Positions 63,690 to 64,000 of a stretch of 64,000 bases of DNA are shown here, piece by piece. The stretch lies in NCBI GenBank assembly GCA_009176605.1, contig SEYY01000772.1, forward strand, positions 25,996-89,995, read 5' to 3'. Under the pieces are notes generated by a model. It searched no databases. It worked only from the letters and a program-made list of their open reading frames with translations, and was not told the DNA's origin. Positions within the stretch are counted from its first letter, which is position 1, and the number at the start of each line of letters is the position of its first letter. The stretch is from Armadillidium nasatum (lineage: Eukaryota > Arthropoda > Malacostraca > Isopoda > Armadillidiidae). The translations under genes and the position numbers were made by a program.

Positions 63690-64000
63690 TACAGTTTTAA
63701 CTTAATTAATGAACTACTGTAGTGTAGTACTTTTCACTAAAAAGTTTTACGAACATCAAATGCAAATGATGCTGATATTGAAAACAATATACACAGTAAA
63801 CAGATATATGATAAACAATCTTCACAGTTTTATCATTCAAAAATTAAAATTTAAACACAAGAATAAATACAAACATAAATATAATATGATACAACAATAC
63901 TGCTTGCTTTGCAATGTATAATAGTTCCGAAAGCCTTCTTTTCCATCCTAATATGTATGTGAGAGATAGAAAGGAAAAATTAGGCATAGAAAATTCAAAT
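63690..64000. other. AT-rich end of window, nothing recognised
   Basis: Probably the 5' flank of the hAT-like element. No terminal repeat could be identified. Confidence 0.4.

Overview
The window looks like nuclear DNA of an animal, most likely an arthropod. It is AT-rich. It has GT-AG introns, an extracellular-matrix gene with laminin G domains, BEL/Pao-type and Gypsy-type LTR retrotransposons, several non-LTR retrotransposon (LINE) families, and Tc1/mariner-like and hAT-like DNA transposons. No bacterial-style operon, rRNA, convincing tRNA or CRISPR array was seen. The species cannot be fixed from the sequence; LINE copies of this general look are familiar from crustaceans, but that is an inference.

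Only one host gene is visible. Six plus-strand coding exons (11952-12084, 12432-12558, 28793-28933, 32965-33134, 48414-48602, 48681-48783) splice in compatible phases into part of a protein with at least two laminin G-like domains, best read as a laminin alpha chain. Two of its introns exceed 15 kb and one is 78 bp. Everything else is intron or flank filled with mobile DNA.

Layout: 1-1590, minus-strand BEL/Pao gag with a minisatellite leader. 3226-5200, a GC-richer patch with repeated promoter-like modules. 5600-11600, LINE fragments and an LTR-like piece. 11952-12558, exons 1-2. 13050-20630, decayed and broken LINE-A copies. 20745-25311, Gypsy copy 1. 25558-27090, Tc1-like element. 27095-28550, LINE-A pieces and a GGTGC-rich island. 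28793, exon 3. 29573-32268, an unclassified DNA transposon (family E). 32965, exon 4. 33450-36232, LINE-B. 37040-38640, a decayed family E copy. 40056-41473, LINE-A 3' half. 43430-43990, hAT C-terminus. 44640-47990, LINE-C (RNase H) and LINE-A. 48414-48783, exons 5-6. 48946-55114, GCGGAT islands, an RTE-like LINE, LINE-B and LINE-A. 55430-62310, Gypsy copy 2, interrupted by a 968 bp foldback. 62310-62590, Gypsy copy 3 gag. 62585-63690, hAT N-terminal half on the minus strand.

The feature that ties the window together is about 30 long (TA)n tracts, from roughly 80 to 430 bp. They are not randomly placed: most begin or end exactly at the end or breakpoint of a mobile element. All three LINE-A 5' ends seen here abut (TA)n, as do three RTE-like 3' ends, both ends of the family E transposon, and both borders of short G/C-rich repeat islands. 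The simplest reading is that (TA)n is a preferred landing site (or, for the RTE-like LINE, its 3' tail) and that tracts later expanded and recombined, cutting elements apart. No mobile element here looks complete and intact; the BEL/Pao gag frame is open but runs off the window.
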